Below are positions 1 through 7,277 of a stretch of DNA of 64,000 bases, in pieces; positions within the stretch are counted from its first letter, which is position 1, and each line of letters begins with the position of its first letter. This DNA comes from Bacillus velezensis (GTDB lineage: Bacteria > Bacillota > Bacilli > Bacillales > Bacillaceae), in the NCBI RefSeq assembly GCF_001461825.1, contig NZ_LLZC01000012.1:806001-870000 (forward strand), read 5' to 3'. The position numbers were made by a program, and so were the translations under genes. The notes under the pieces are model-generated. The model worked only from the letters and a program-made list of their open reading frames with translations. It searched no databases and was not told the origin of the DNA.

Positions 1-247
1 AGACCGGTTATTAGAAAGCCTCGCTCTCTTGCCGAAGGGCCAGCAAACGAAAATTCAGCAAAGCTTGAAAGAATTGGAGCTGTCAAGGCAGCTTGCTGAA
101 ATACATTGCGAGGTGCCGTTAGTCTGTACGCTTGAAGAAGCACTTTTTTCATTGAAGATGGAAGAAGCGGCATTAATGCTCAGACGCCATCAGATAAAAG
201 GAATTGAAAGAATGCTCGAAAAGCTGAACGCCAGAGAGATCAGCTGA
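1..247 (+). CDS. ypcP: 5'-3' exonuclease YpcP, C-terminal end (partial)
   Basis: Open frame entering from the left edge (frame of base 2) and ending at 245-247. It encodes about 81 C-terminal residues. The pattern LLPKGQQTKI followed by LSRQLAEIHCEVPL matches the end of the DNA polymerase I-type 5'-3' exonuclease / flap endonuclease fold, where a helix-hairpin-helix region precedes a conserved LxxxLxxI..DVPL stretch. B. subtilis YpcP is a stand-alone protein of this type, acting in RNA-primer and flap removal. Position next to sspL and the RNase H-like genes fits ypcP. The catalytic acidic residues lie outside the window, so activity cannot be judged here. Confidence 0.8.
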   Translation, partial: DRLLESLALLPKGQQTKIQQSLKELELSRQLAEIHCEVPLVCTLEEALFSLKMEEAALMLRRHQIKGIERMLEKLNAREIS

Positions 248-252
248 TCCCT

Positions 253-381
253 CTAGCGTTTTGTATTGCTTTTTTTTGCGTTGTTTTCAAGGGCTGATTT
301 CGGGTCTTTATGCGCGTTTCCTTCCATATTTCCCTGAGGATTCACGCCCCCGGTCAGCCGGCCTTTATTTTCTTTTCTCAT
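253..381 (-). CDS. sspL: Small acid-soluble spore protein L
   Basis: A 42-codon gene convergent with ypcP. The product starts MRKENKGRLTGGVNPQG and ends KKSNTKR, nearly the B. subtilis minor SASP SspL as I remember it: basic, Gly/Asn-rich, no hydrophobic core. The start is ATG at 379-381 with GAGGTGA upstream. A sigma-G-type promoter (400-429) lies directly ahead, so expression should be in the forespore late in sporulation. The product would be packed in the spore core. It is too small for usual ORF cut-offs. Confidence 0.9.
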   Translation of the reverse strand: MRKENKGRLTGGVNPQGNMEGNAHKDPKSALENNAKKSNTKR

Positions 382-399
382 AGCTGTTCACCTCATTTG

Positions 400-429
400 T
401 AGGATGAACAGTGAGACGCAATTTCATTC
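400..429 (-). promoter_or_regulatory. Sigma-G (forespore) promoter of sspL
   Basis: On the minus strand, -35 GAATG (425-429), an 18-base spacer, and -10 CATCCTA (400-406). These fit the forespore consensus GHATR-N18-CATnnTA at every defined position. The -10 is about 18 bases from the sspL start codon, giving a short leader. Confidence 0.75.
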
Positions 430-432
430 CGG

Positions 433-828
433 TTATTTATTCAGCCGAATCGCTTTTTTTGCGAGCTGATCGGCTGTTTGGTTTTGTCTGCCGGGAATCC
501 ACTTAATGAAAAACAATGGAAATCCGGCCTTTAAGCGGATGATTTCGTCCACAAACGGCTGGAAAGCCTTGTTTTTAACCGCTTCAAGATCTGCGGCCCG
601 CTCCACGATATCCGAATCCGTCCGGAATGACACGGACTCAAATCCGCGGGCGGCACACAGCTTCATTCCTTCAATTAAAGCGAGAAATTCAGCTTCCTGA
701 TTTGAATGGTCGCCGATCGGAATTGAGAAAGATTCTGTTTTCCCGTCATGTTTAATAAAAATACCGATACCGGACGGGCCCGGGTTTCCGGCGCTTGCAC
801 CGTCTACATAAATTTCAGCGGGCATCAT
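433..828 (-). CDS. ypdQ: RNase H-like protein YpdQ
   Basis: 131 residues, the length of a minimal type I RNase H domain. The four acidic positions are visible: Asp in [11 protein letters not shown] (about residue 9), Glu in [13 protein letters not shown] (about 46), Asp in RTDSDIV (about 68) and Asp in [11 protein letters not shown] (about 119). The family hydrolyses RNA in RNA-DNA hybrids. Proteins of this short type lack the basic protrusion of E. coli RNase HI, so hybrid binding may be weak; that is inference. It ends just after ypdP on the same strand (3-base gap), so the two are probably co-transcribed. It is also annotated rnhA in some Bacillus genomes. Confidence 0.8.
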   Translation of the reverse strand: MMPAEIYVDGASAGNPGPSGIGIFIKHDGKTESFSIPIGDHSNQEAEFLALIEGMKLCAARGFESVSFRTDSDIVERAADLEAVKNKAFQPFVDEIIRLKAGFPLFFIKWIPGRQNQTADQLAKKAIRLNK

Positions 829-831
829 CCG

Positions 832-1512
832 TCACTCTCCATTCGGCGTCATTCGTTTTGCCGCATACGCATAAGGGACAGAAATGAGTGACACCGCAAA
901 TTTAATCAGGTAAGTTGAAATGAAGATGCTGAACCATACTCCCGCGGAATAAACGCCGATAAAGGCCACGGCAGTGAAGATAAATGTATCCAGCAGCTGG
1001 CTGAGCGCCGTGCTTCCGCTGTTTCTGAGCCAGAGAAGCCTGTCTGAAGGAAAGATTCTCCGAATGGCTGAATATACATAAACATCTATCGTTTGGCTGA
1101 AAATAAAAGCCAAGAGGCTTCCGAGCGCAACACGCGGCAGAAAACCGAAAATCGTCTCAAGGGCCGGCTGTGCGATATCTGACGCAGCCGGTTTATATAA
1201 AAGAGCCCCCTGCATGGCGCATGTCAAAGCGAGCAGAGTGGAAAACCCGAGCCAGACGGCTTTGCGCGCTTCCCTGGGACCGTATTTTTCATTCAGCACA
1301 TCCGTTGCGAAGAAAACGGTGCCGTACATGATATTTCCCAGTGTCGCCGTAAGCCCGAACAGCTCGACTGTTTTGACAACCTGCAAGTTGGCGCACACCG
1401 TGGCGAAACCGATCCATACGAATAGGCCCGTTTTGCCAAATCCTTTATAAAACAGAAGAACAATGATAAAATGAATGACCGCAAATAAGATCCATAACAC
1501 ATCGTTAAACAA
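832..1512 (-). CDS. ypdP: VUT-family queuosine precursor transporter YpdP
   Basis: About 226 residues with six or so hydrophobic segments. It belongs to the YhhQ/VUT family (queuosine precursor import). Typical motifs are present: FFATDVLNEKYGPREARKAV, and LLDTFIFTAVAFIG near the C-terminus. I chose the TTG at 1510-1512 because AAAGGAAG lies about 11 bases upstream and the protein then starts FNDVLWILFA. The frame is open to 1569, but the extra residues are not membrane-like and would overlap the ypeP promoter region. It is followed at once by ypdQ. Confidence 0.75.
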   Translation of the reverse strand: MFNDVLWILFAVIHFIIVLLFYKGFGKTGLFVWIGFATVCANLQVVKTVELFGLTATLGNIMYGTVFFATDVLNEKYGPREARKAVWLGFSTLLALTCAMQGALLYKPAASDIAQPALETIFGFLPRVALGSLLAFIFSQTIDVYVYSAIRRIFPSDRLLWLRNSGSTALSQLLDTFIFTAVAFIGVYSAGVWFSIFISTYLIKFAVSLISVPYAYAAKRMTPNGE

Positions 1513-1593
1513 AACCTGCTGACTTCCTTTCAATTTGAGAATGGTTTGATTATAGCACACGCCCGTCAACTAATGAATGGTAAGGTGATTTCA

Positions 1594-2265
1594 ATGAATC
1601 TTAAGCCGTATATCGAAATAGAAGCAAAAGGAACAGGCCCCGTCGCGTTTTTTTCCGAAGATTGGCTGACCGTTCCGAAAGCGCGCATGCTTGCAAGAGA
1701 AGTCAGCCGCTTTCCTTATATAAAAGACATTTATTTTGAGGATGAAAAAGGCGCGAGCTGGACGCTTAAAGAATTAGAAAAGCTTACTGAAGAGCTTGCG
1801 CACGAACCTGACGACATTACAGTGTATTTCGACGGCGGCTTTGACAAAACAAGCGGACGCGCCGGACTCGGAATTGTCGTGTATTATTCTCTCGGCGGCA
1901 AGCGGCACCGCATACGGAAAAACAAAAGCTTAACGCTTCAGACGAACAATGAGGCGGAATATGCCGCTTTGTACGAAGCGCTTAAGGAAGTGCAGGAACT
2001 TGGCGCAAGCAGAAATTCAATCACGATAAGAGGGGATTCCCTCGTCGTTTTACATCAGCTTGACGGCAGCTGGCCGTGTTATGATGAAACGCAAAACGAA
2101 TGGCTGGATAAAATTGAAGCGCTGCTCGAATCCTTAAAGCTGACACCGACATATGAAGCCGTAAACAGAAAGGAAAATCAAGAAGCGGATGACCTTGCCA
2201 GAAAAATTCTCTCGGACCGGCAGATTGAAAGCCGCATAACATTAGAAGGTAACGGAGATGACTGA
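1594..2265 (+). CDS. ypeP: Ribonuclease H-like protein YpeP
   Basis: 223 residues. The C-terminal two thirds form a type I RNase H fold with all four acidic positions: VYFDGGFDKTSG, NNEAEYAALYEAL, IRGDSLVVLHQL and NQEADDLARKIL. The N-terminal 70 or so residues (EDWLTVPKARMLAREVSRFP) form an extra domain not found in YpdQ. The start is ATG 1594 with AAGGTGATT upstream; upstream in-frame codons have no such site. It is transcribed divergently from ypdP and followed by ypeQ after two bases, so ypeP-ypeQ is an operon. The substrate is unproven. Confidence 0.8.
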   Translation: MNLKPYIEIEAKGTGPVAFFSEDWLTVPKARMLAREVSRFPYIKDIYFEDEKGASWTLKELEKLTEELAHEPDDITVYFDGGFDKTSGRAGLGIVVYYSLGGKRHRIRKNKSLTLQTNNEAEYAALYEALKEVQELGASRNSITIRGDSLVVLHQLDGSWPCYDETQNEWLDKIEALLESLKLTPTYEAVNRKENQEADDLARKILSDRQIESRITLEGNGDD

Positions 2266-2267
2266 TA

Positions 2268-2450
2268 TTGGATAAAAAAAGCATTTATAAAGAATTGACA
2301 GAGCTTCAGGATGAATATTGCAAAGACTGTTTCGTAAAAAAGCATTTCCGCAAAGAGTTTGGAAAAACGCACGCTCATTCTTTTTGCATCAACCAATGCA
2401 CGGTGGGGGAGAAGCTGAAAGCCTACGGCAAGGTGCTGACAAATCAATAA
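2268..2450 (+). CDS. ypeQ: Small zinc-finger-like protein YpeQ
   Basis: 60 residues from a TTG start two bases after the ypeP stop, with GGAGATG as ribosome binding site. Two Cys pairs (YCKDC and a later SFCINQC), with His residues between, suggest a zinc-binding knuckle. The protein is charged and soluble. The length equals my recollection of B. subtilis YpeQ. Function is unknown; translational coupling to the RNase H-like YpeP hints at a nucleic-acid role, which is inference only. Confidence 0.75.
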   Translation: MDKKSIYKELTELQDEYCKDCFVKKHFRKEFGKTHAHSFCINQCTVGEKLKAYGKVLTNQ

Positions 2451-2455
2451 AAAAT

Positions 2456-2484
2456 AAAACCGCAGCTTCTGCGGTTTTATTTTT
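2456..2484. terminator. Bidirectional terminator between ypeQ and ypzA
   Basis: Perfect stem AAAACCGCAG / CTGCGGTTTT with a 3-base loop and T-rich flanks on both strands. It ends the ypeP-ypeQ operon and overlaps the last codon of the converging ypzA. Confidence 0.85.
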
Positions 2485-2734
2485 CGAATTCATCGAGCTG
2501 ATGCTGGCAATCGTCGAGAAGCATTCGCTGCTTTTGCAGAAAATCCTGGTCGAGAGCCTGCAGTTCACTGGATTGTGACATCGTTCTGGCATCCTGAATC
2601 GCCTGGTGCGCAGATTCCACCAAAGTTGAATTTTGGCCCCGGGTAGCCGCTCCCGTTGTTTTCTGGGCCGTTTCCACCGCTAATTCAAGCTGGCGTTTAT
2701 CCGTCAGTCCGTTTGGAAAAAATTCAGAGTCCAT
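2477..2734 (-). CDS. ypzA: YpzA, DUF2564 family protein
   Basis: 85 residues, soluble, helical, Gln/Ala-rich (KRQLELAVETAQKTTGAATR, then QALDQDFLQKQRMLLDD). It resembles the YpzA/DUF2564 family found near degR in B. subtilis. The start is ATG 2732-2734 with a strong GGAGGTG; the earlier in-frame start at 2752 would overlap that site. Function is unknown. The gene converges on ypeQ and is divergent from degR. Confidence 0.65.
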   Translation of the reverse strand: MDSEFFPNGLTDKRQLELAVETAQKTTGAATRGQNSTLVESAHQAIQDARTMSQSSELQALDQDFLQKQRMLLDDCQHQLDEFEK

Positions 2735-2790
2735 TAAAAAACACCTCCGCAAATAGTTTGGAGATTTTTTTTTGAAATATGTACGGAAAA

Positions 2791-2820
2791 TAGAAAAAAA
2801 TATAGAAAATAAGCCGATAT
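2791..2820 (+). promoter_or_regulatory. Sigma-D promoter of degR
   Basis: The -10 GCCGATAT (2813-2820) matches the sigma-D consensus exactly. The -35 region (consensus TAAA, 15 bases upstream) is AAAA at 2794-2797. degR of B. subtilis is known to be sigma-D dependent, so position and context agree. Confidence 0.8.
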
Positions 2821-2895
2821 AACTATTGAACCTGATTAATTAGGGCTAATTTACTATTATTCAGGGTATCTTGGGAGAGAAGGGAAAAACCAGCC

Positions 2896-3078
2896 GTGAA
2901 TGATAAAGATTTAAAAACAATCCTTCAGCAGACATTTAAAGAAATATACGGTGATTTGGGAAGTTTAGCGGAAATGGCAAAAAAAGGAATGCCGTCAATG
3001 GAGAAACAAATTGAAGAAATCGAGCAGCGCTGCAAGCAGAATCTTGTCGCCATCGAGATTCAGACGGCAATCAAATAG
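2896..3078 (+). CDS. degR: DegR, activator of DegU-dependent degradative enzymes
   Basis: 60 residues from a GTG start (CGTGAATGATAAAG). DegR of B. subtilis is a 60-residue protein that stabilises phosphorylated DegU and so raises production of secreted degradative enzymes. The sequence is charged and helical (LKTILQQTFKEIYGDLG, then MEKQIEEIEQRCKQNL) and matches DegR as I recall it. A sigma-D promoter lies upstream and a terminator directly overlaps the stop codon, so the gene is monocistronic. Confidence 0.85.
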   Translation: MNDKDLKTILQQTFKEIYGDLGSLAEMAKKGMPSMEKQIEEIEQRCKQNLVAIEIQTAIK

Positions 3079-3104
3079 GAGAGGCATACGCCTCTCCTCT
3101 ATTT
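3078..3104 (+). terminator. Terminator of degR
   Basis: Stem GGAGAGGC / GCCTCTCC with loop ATAC, followed by TCTATTTGT. It begins within the degR stop codon. Confidence 0.8.
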
Positions 3105-3129
3105 GTCATCTGATCAACATGTATTGAGT

Positions 3130-3330
3130 TTAGAGTTTTACAACATTAGAAGCTTGAGGTCCACGATTACCTTCGACAATTTCAAAAGAAACTTCTTGTC
3201 CTTCTTCTAATGATTTGTATCCTTCTCCTTCGATAGCAGTGAAGTGAACAAATACGTCGTCTCCGCCTTCAACTTCGATGAAGCCGAATCCTTTTTCGTT
3301 GTTGAACCATTTTACTTTACCGTTTTGCAT
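3130..3330 (-). CDS. cspD: Cold shock protein CspD
   Basis: 66 residues, the full length of a single cold-shock domain. Both RNA-binding motifs are present: [14 protein letters not shown] (RNP1) and DVFVHF (RNP2). The protein is acidic, binds single-stranded RNA and DNA, and acts as an RNA chaperone at low temperature and in stationary phase. The start is ATG 3328-3330 behind AGGAGG. It has a roughly 90-base untranslated leader with a hairpin (AGCAC/GTGCT) just before the ribosome binding site, as usual for cold-shock genes. It lies between degR and ugtP, as in B. subtilis. Confidence 0.95.
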   Translation of the reverse strand: MQNGKVKWFNNEKGFGFIEVEGGDDVFVHFTAIEGEGYKSLEEGQEVSFEIVEGNRGPQASNVVKL

Positions 3331-3428
3331 ATTGCTTAATTCCTCCTAGTACTGTAGCACCTTCGTGCTAAAAAAAATTTTGTCATCATCCAACCGTACG
3401 TATGTAAACGTTGTTAAATGATGGTTCA

Positions 3429-3457
3429 ACTATACACCATATGGGAGCGGGCGTCAA
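3429..3457 (-). promoter_or_regulatory. Sigma-A promoter of cspD
   Basis: On the minus strand, -35 TTGACG (3452-3457), a 17-base spacer and -10 TATAGT (3429-3434). Transcription would start near 3422, giving a leader of about 90 bases. Confidence 0.75.
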
Positions 3458-3516
3458 GCGGCAGCTCCCTATTTTTTATCTTTATTTTTCCAGTAACAAA
3501 GCTTAACCGGAAAAAA

Positions 3517-3550
3517 CAAAAAGCACACGAACCGTTCGTGTGCTTTTCTT
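3517..3550 (-). terminator. Terminator downstream of ugtP
   Basis: Stem AGCACACGAA / TTCGTGTGCT (3522-3544) with A- and T-rich flanks on both sides. It follows the ugtP stop on the minus strand and precedes the cspD promoter. Confidence 0.8.
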
Positions 3551-4693
3551 TTACGATAATGCCATATCCGCCTTCCCGGCCATCATTTCAGATTCTTTTA
3601 TAATGTCCTGCAAAATGACTTCAGAAGAGTTGGGGAGGTGAAGGCTTTTAATATTGTCCTTCATCCGGTTCAGCTTCTCCTCATCCGCAAGAAGGGAGGT
3701 GACAGACTCTAAAATTTCTTCGTGGCGGTTGACCACGACAGCCGCACCGCGATCTTCAAAGAAAATGGCGTTTTCTTTTTCCTGTCCGGGAACCGGTTTG
3801 TACAAAATAACGGGTACTCCGATCGCCGTCGCTTCCGTCAGTGTGATGCCGCCCGGTTTCGTGATCATGCAGTCCGTAATACGGAACAGCTCGTCAATTC
3901 TTTCTACATAGCCCAGCACTTTCAGCCGGTCGGCATTGTCACCTTCCAAGCTGCTGAGGGATTCTTTCAGCGAGCTGTTTTTGCCGCATACCACCACAAC
4001 CTGCACCTGATCGTCATGAACGAGATTTTCGCACAGTTCTTTTACGTTTTTCAGCACACCATGCGCTCCCGCCATAATAAGAAGAACTTTTTTGTCGGGA
4101 GAGAGATTGTATTTTTTATAAATCGGCTCTTTCGGCATCGATTCCTCGAATTGAGGCCTGATGGGAATGCCCGTGATCTTTACGTTGTTCGGGTGAGTGC
4201 CGATTTCAATCAGTTTTTCCTTCACGTAATCTGTGGCGACATAATATTTATCAACATTTTCATGAACCCAGATTTTGTGAAGGCAGAAATCGGTCATAAC
4301 GTTGAACGTCGGGATCACTTTTCCGGTTCTCCGTCTGTATTCCGGTACGACAATCATCGGAAATGTATTGATAATAATGTCCGGCTTATGCTCTTCGACG
4401 AGCTGGCCTAAACGTTTATTTCCCATTTTAAAATAAATATTGAATTTGCGTTTATTATAGATTTTGTCAACTCCGTAATAAAACAAACGATAAAACTGTT
4501 TTCCGATTGAGAAGCTTTTTAAATAAAGGTATTGAGTAACCTCTGAAACAATCGGATTTGACTCTTGATACAAATTGGAAACCGTCACATCTAAGCCGAG
4601 ACGCAGACATTGTTCGTAGAGCGTTTTGGCCACTTGAACATGCCCGTTTCCGTAATTTGCAGTCAAAATTAATACTTTTTTATTGGTATTCAA
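3551..4693 (-). CDS. ugtP: Processive diacylglycerol beta-glucosyltransferase UgtP
   Basis: 380 residues. UgtP (YpfP) transfers glucose from UDP-glucose to diacylglycerol, making mono- and diglucosyl-diacylglycerol, the membrane anchor of lipoteichoic acid. It also links nutrient state to cell division through FtsZ. The N-terminal MGDG-synthase-type fold has TANYGNGHVQVAKTL (residues 11-25). The C-terminal GT28 donor site has MITKPGGITLTEATAIGVPV and KPVPGQEKEN near residues 275-305. The start is TTG 4691-4693 behind GAGGTGA. It is monocistronic. Confidence 0.95.
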   Translation of the reverse strand: MNTNKKVLILTANYGNGHVQVAKTLYEQCLRLGLDVTVSNLYQESNPIVSEVTQYLYLKSFSIGKQFYRLFYYGVDKIYNKRKFNIYFKMGNKRLGQLVEEHKPDIIINTFPMIVVPEYRRRTGKVIPTFNVMTDFCLHKIWVHENVDKYYVATDYVKEKLIEIGTHPNNVKITGIPIRPQFEESMPKEPIYKKYNLSPDKKVLLIMAGAHGVLKNVKELCENLVHDDQVQVVVVCGKNSSLKESLSSLEGDNADRLKVLGYVERIDELFRITDCMITKPGGITLTEATAIGVPVILYKPVPGQEKENAIFFEDRGAAVVVNRHEEILESVTSLLADEEKLNRMKDNIKSLHLPNSSEVILQDIIKESEMMAGKADMALS

Positions 4694-4917
4694 GTAAATT
4701 CACCTCAATGTAATCAACAACAAGCAAGCTTCATGCATCGTAAGGAGTTATTGTCTATAGATAAACATAACACAAGTGCATCATTTTATAATAAGCGCGG
4801 CAACATATTTAAACTAAATTTAATTGATATGTTCCATTATTTTAAAGTTTTGTTATACGCATACTGAATCAAGAGTATTTTATCATATTTTTGTCACCGT
4901 ATCACTCAAAACAAAAA

Positions 4918-5826
4918 TTAATCCCATTCATACGGGGTTTCCTGATATACGTAATAATTCAGCCAATTCATAAACAATAACGTTGCATGAGCTTTCCAGC
5001 GGTTAACAGGTTCTTTCCCGCCGGGCGCAAAATAGTGCTTAGGAGCTTCTACGTTTGAAAGATTTCTCTCTATGTCTCTCTCATACTCCTGAAGTAGCGT
5101 ATCTGTATCATATTCCGGATGACCCGTTAAGAAAATCTGTTTTTCGTCTTTTGAAACGATTAAACAGACCCCCGCTTCCTCTGAAACGCTGAGCACATCC
5201 AGATCCGAAGCCGATTGCAGCTGCTCCGTATTAATATCTGTATGCCGTGAGTGGGGCACATAGTATAGCTCGTCAAATCCTCTTACCAATCTCTCATGTT
5301 TTTTAAGAACGGTATGCTCAAACACACCGAAGATTTTTTTCGGCAGCTCCACTTTCTCAATGCCGTAATGATAGTATAAACCGGCTTGAGCGCCCCAGCA
5401 GATATGGAGTGTTGAAGTGACGTTCGTTTTGCTCCATTCCATGATTTCCTTCAATTCTTCCCAGTAAGAAACATCTTCAAACGGCAGGTGCTCAATCGGA
5501 GCCCCGGTAATAATCATTCCGTCAAACCGTTTGTGGCGGATGTTGGAAAAATCCGTATAAAATTCATCCAGATGCTGCCTTGCCGTATTTTTTGGAGTAT
5601 GTGTGCTCGGAATTAAGAACGTAAAGTGAACTTGTAAAGGTGAATTCCCAAGCATCCTGAGGAGCTGGGTTTCCGTTTGGATTTTTTTCGGCATCAGATT
5701 TAAAATCACGATCTTCTGCGGCCGGATATCCTGATGAAAAGCCCGGCTTTCATCCATTACAAAGATGTGTTCACTTTCAAGCACCTGCTTAGCGGGCAGG
5801 TGATTTGGTATATTAATAGGCAACAT
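4918..5826 (-). CDS. metAA: Homoserine O-acyltransferase MetAA
   Basis: 302 residues. It catalyses the first committed step of methionine synthesis, acylation of homoserine (acetyl-CoA is used by the Bacillus enzymes). The class I glutamine-amidotransferase-like fold shows the nucleophile Cys in [16 protein letters not shown], and the His and Glu of [12 protein letters not shown]. The ATG at 5824-5826 follows CGGAGGTGG. The gene is flanked by long non-coding stretches (4694-4917 and 5827-6106). I saw no S-box signature in its leader. Confidence 0.9.
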   Translation of the reverse strand: MLPINIPNHLPAKQVLESEHIFVMDESRAFHQDIRPQKIVILNLMPKKIQTETQLLRMLGNSPLQVHFTFLIPSTHTPKNTARQHLDEFYTDFSNIRHKRFDGMIITGAPIEHLPFEDVSYWEELKEIMEWSKTNVTSTLHICWGAQAGLYYHYGIEKVELPKKIFGVFEHTVLKKHERLVRGFDELYYVPHSRHTDINTEQLQSASDLDVLSVSEEAGVCLIVSKDEKQIFLTGHPEYDTDTLLQEYERDIERNLSNVEAPKHYFAPGGKEPVNRWKAHATLLFMNWLNYYVYQETPYEWD

Positions 5827-5962
5827 GCCACCTCCGTTATTCCCCGTTAATTTTCTTCATTATAGAAATTTTTAAGCCATTTTTCAATCCATCCCGGCGT
5901 AATAAACCGTATTTAACGCATAATGACAGGGATAAAAGCGGCAAATGGGCATAAATTCAGAG

Positions 5963-5992
5963 CGGCTCTTTATTATGACGGGTAAAGAGCCG
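5963..5992. repeat. Inverted repeat between metAA and bsaA
   Basis: A 10-base perfect inverted repeat, CGGCTCTTTA / TAAAGAGCCG, with a 10-base loop, lies in the 280-base gap between the divergent metAA and bsaA. There is no T-tract on either side, so it is not a good terminator. It could be a protein-binding site or part of a leader. The rest of the gap shows no other feature I can support. Confidence 0.5.
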
Positions 5993-6106
5993 TTTGGTTC
6001 CTCGAAAAAACCGTTTTCCGTTAAGTGGAAGGAAAAAGCGGTTACCGTTTGTTTTGCAGTGTAAAACAGGTAAAATAAATGGAGAATGTAAAAAGGAGGG
6101 CCGCAG

Positions 6107-6589
6107 ATGACAATTTACGATATAAACGTACGGACCATAACAGGAGAAGACATGACGCTATCGGCTTACAGAGGCAAGGTGATGATCATTGTGAATACAG
6201 CAAGCAAATGCGGGTTCACATCCCAGCTCAAGCAGCTTCAGGAGCTCTATGATACATATCGGGAGGAAGGTCTTGAAATATTAGGATTTCCCTGCAACCA
6301 ATTCATGAACCAAGAACCTGGAAACGAAGCGGAAATTCAAGAGTTCTGCGTGAAAAACTACGGAGTCACATTCCCGATGTTTGCGAAAGTTGATGTCAAT
6401 GGAGCAGACGCTCATCCTCTCTTCACATATCTGACGGAACAGGCGAAGGGGATGCTCGGCACAAAAGCGGTCAAATGGAATTTCACTAAGTTTATCGTGG
6501 ACCGAAACGGTGAAGTCACCGGGCGTTTTTCACCGAACGTCAACCCAAAAGAGCTTGAAGATACGGTGCAGAAGCTTTTGGCCCGATAA
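6107..6589 (+). CDS. bsaA: Glutathione peroxidase-family thiol peroxidase BsaA
   Basis: 160 residues, full length for the GPx family. The peroxidatic residue is Cys in NTASKCGFTSQ (about residue 37). The Gln of FPCNQFMNQEPG and the Trp of VKWNFTKF complete the active site. Bacillus has no glutathione, so the physiological reductant is probably thioredoxin or bacillithiol (inference). The ribosome binding site AAAGGAGG is optimal. ypgQ follows after 11 bases, and the two are probably co-transcribed. Confidence 0.9.
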   Translation: MTIYDINVRTITGEDMTLSAYRGKVMIIVNTASKCGFTSQLKQLQELYDTYREEGLEILGFPCNQFMNQEPGNEAEIQEFCVKNYGVTFPMFAKVDVNGADAHPLFTYLTEQAKGMLGTKAVKWNFTKFIVDRNGEVTGRFSPNVNPKELEDTVQKLLAR

Positions 6590-6600
6590 GAGGTGATACG

Positions 6601-7209
6601 GTGAACGAAAAAGAGCAGCTGGAAAGCGTCAGGAATTGGGTCAGAGAAAAGCTTATCAATGAACGAACGGGCCATGACTGGCTTCATATTTCCCGGGTCG
6701 CAACACTTTCTGTTTATATGGCAAAAGAAGAAGGCGCCGACTTATTTATCACTGAGACGGCCGCGCTGGTTCATGATCTGATTGACGCCAAGCTCGAAAA
6801 AAGCGAAAGGCTGACGGCAGGCGAAGTGACAGAACGGCTGGCTGCTTTCAACATCGCGGATGGCCCCATTCAGGAGATTACGGATATTATCACGAGAATG
6901 TCATTCAGACACAGGGAACTGCTGAAAAAGCGGCCGCTTTCATTGGAGGGGAAAGTTGTTCAGGATGCAGACATGCTTGATGCGATCGGCGCAGCGGGCA
7001 TCGGCAGGGCTTTTATGTTTGCCGGGGCGAAGGGTCATCCGATGTACGGAACTCAAACAAGTGTGCTGGCCCATATAGAGGATAAATTAATCAAGCTTAA
7101 AGGCTTAATGAATACAAAAACGGGGGCCGGTTTAGCAGAGGAGCGGCATCAATTTCTTTTACAGTTCGCCGCCCGTATCCAAAAAGAGGCCGGCATTTGC
7201 AAAAGCTAA
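6601..7209 (+). CDS. ypgQ: HD-domain metal-dependent phosphohydrolase YpgQ
   Basis: 202 residues, GTG start. The HD signature is clear: HDWLHISRV (first His), LVHDLID (HD doublet, about residue 58) and VVQDADMLDAIGAAGIGRA (distal Asp). These ligands bind metal in phosphohydrolases. B. subtilis YpgQ has been described as a nucleotide pyrophosphohydrolase-like HD protein. It follows bsaA closely. Confidence 0.85.
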   Translation: MNEKEQLESVRNWVREKLINERTGHDWLHISRVATLSVYMAKEEGADLFITETAALVHDLIDAKLEKSERLTAGEVTERLAAFNIADGPIQEITDIITRMSFRHRELLKKRPLSLEGKVVQDADMLDAIGAAGIGRAFMFAGAKGHPMYGTQTSVLAHIEDKLIKLKGLMNTKTGAGLAEERHQFLLQFAARIQKEAGICKS

Positions 7210-7277
7210 GCGGCGCAATAGAACGCTTGTGCCGACTATGTTAGAATAAGTGTCAGATTGCGCATAGGAGGACCAAT

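Noticed and set aside
3722..4411. 229-codon frame antisense to ugtP
   Set aside because: Lies wholly inside ugtP, which has clear glycosyltransferase motifs.
5827..6106. S-box (SAM) riboswitch upstream of metAA
   Set aside because: No S-box core (AGAG..GAGGGA, GCAACC) was found on the minus strand, and no leader terminator.
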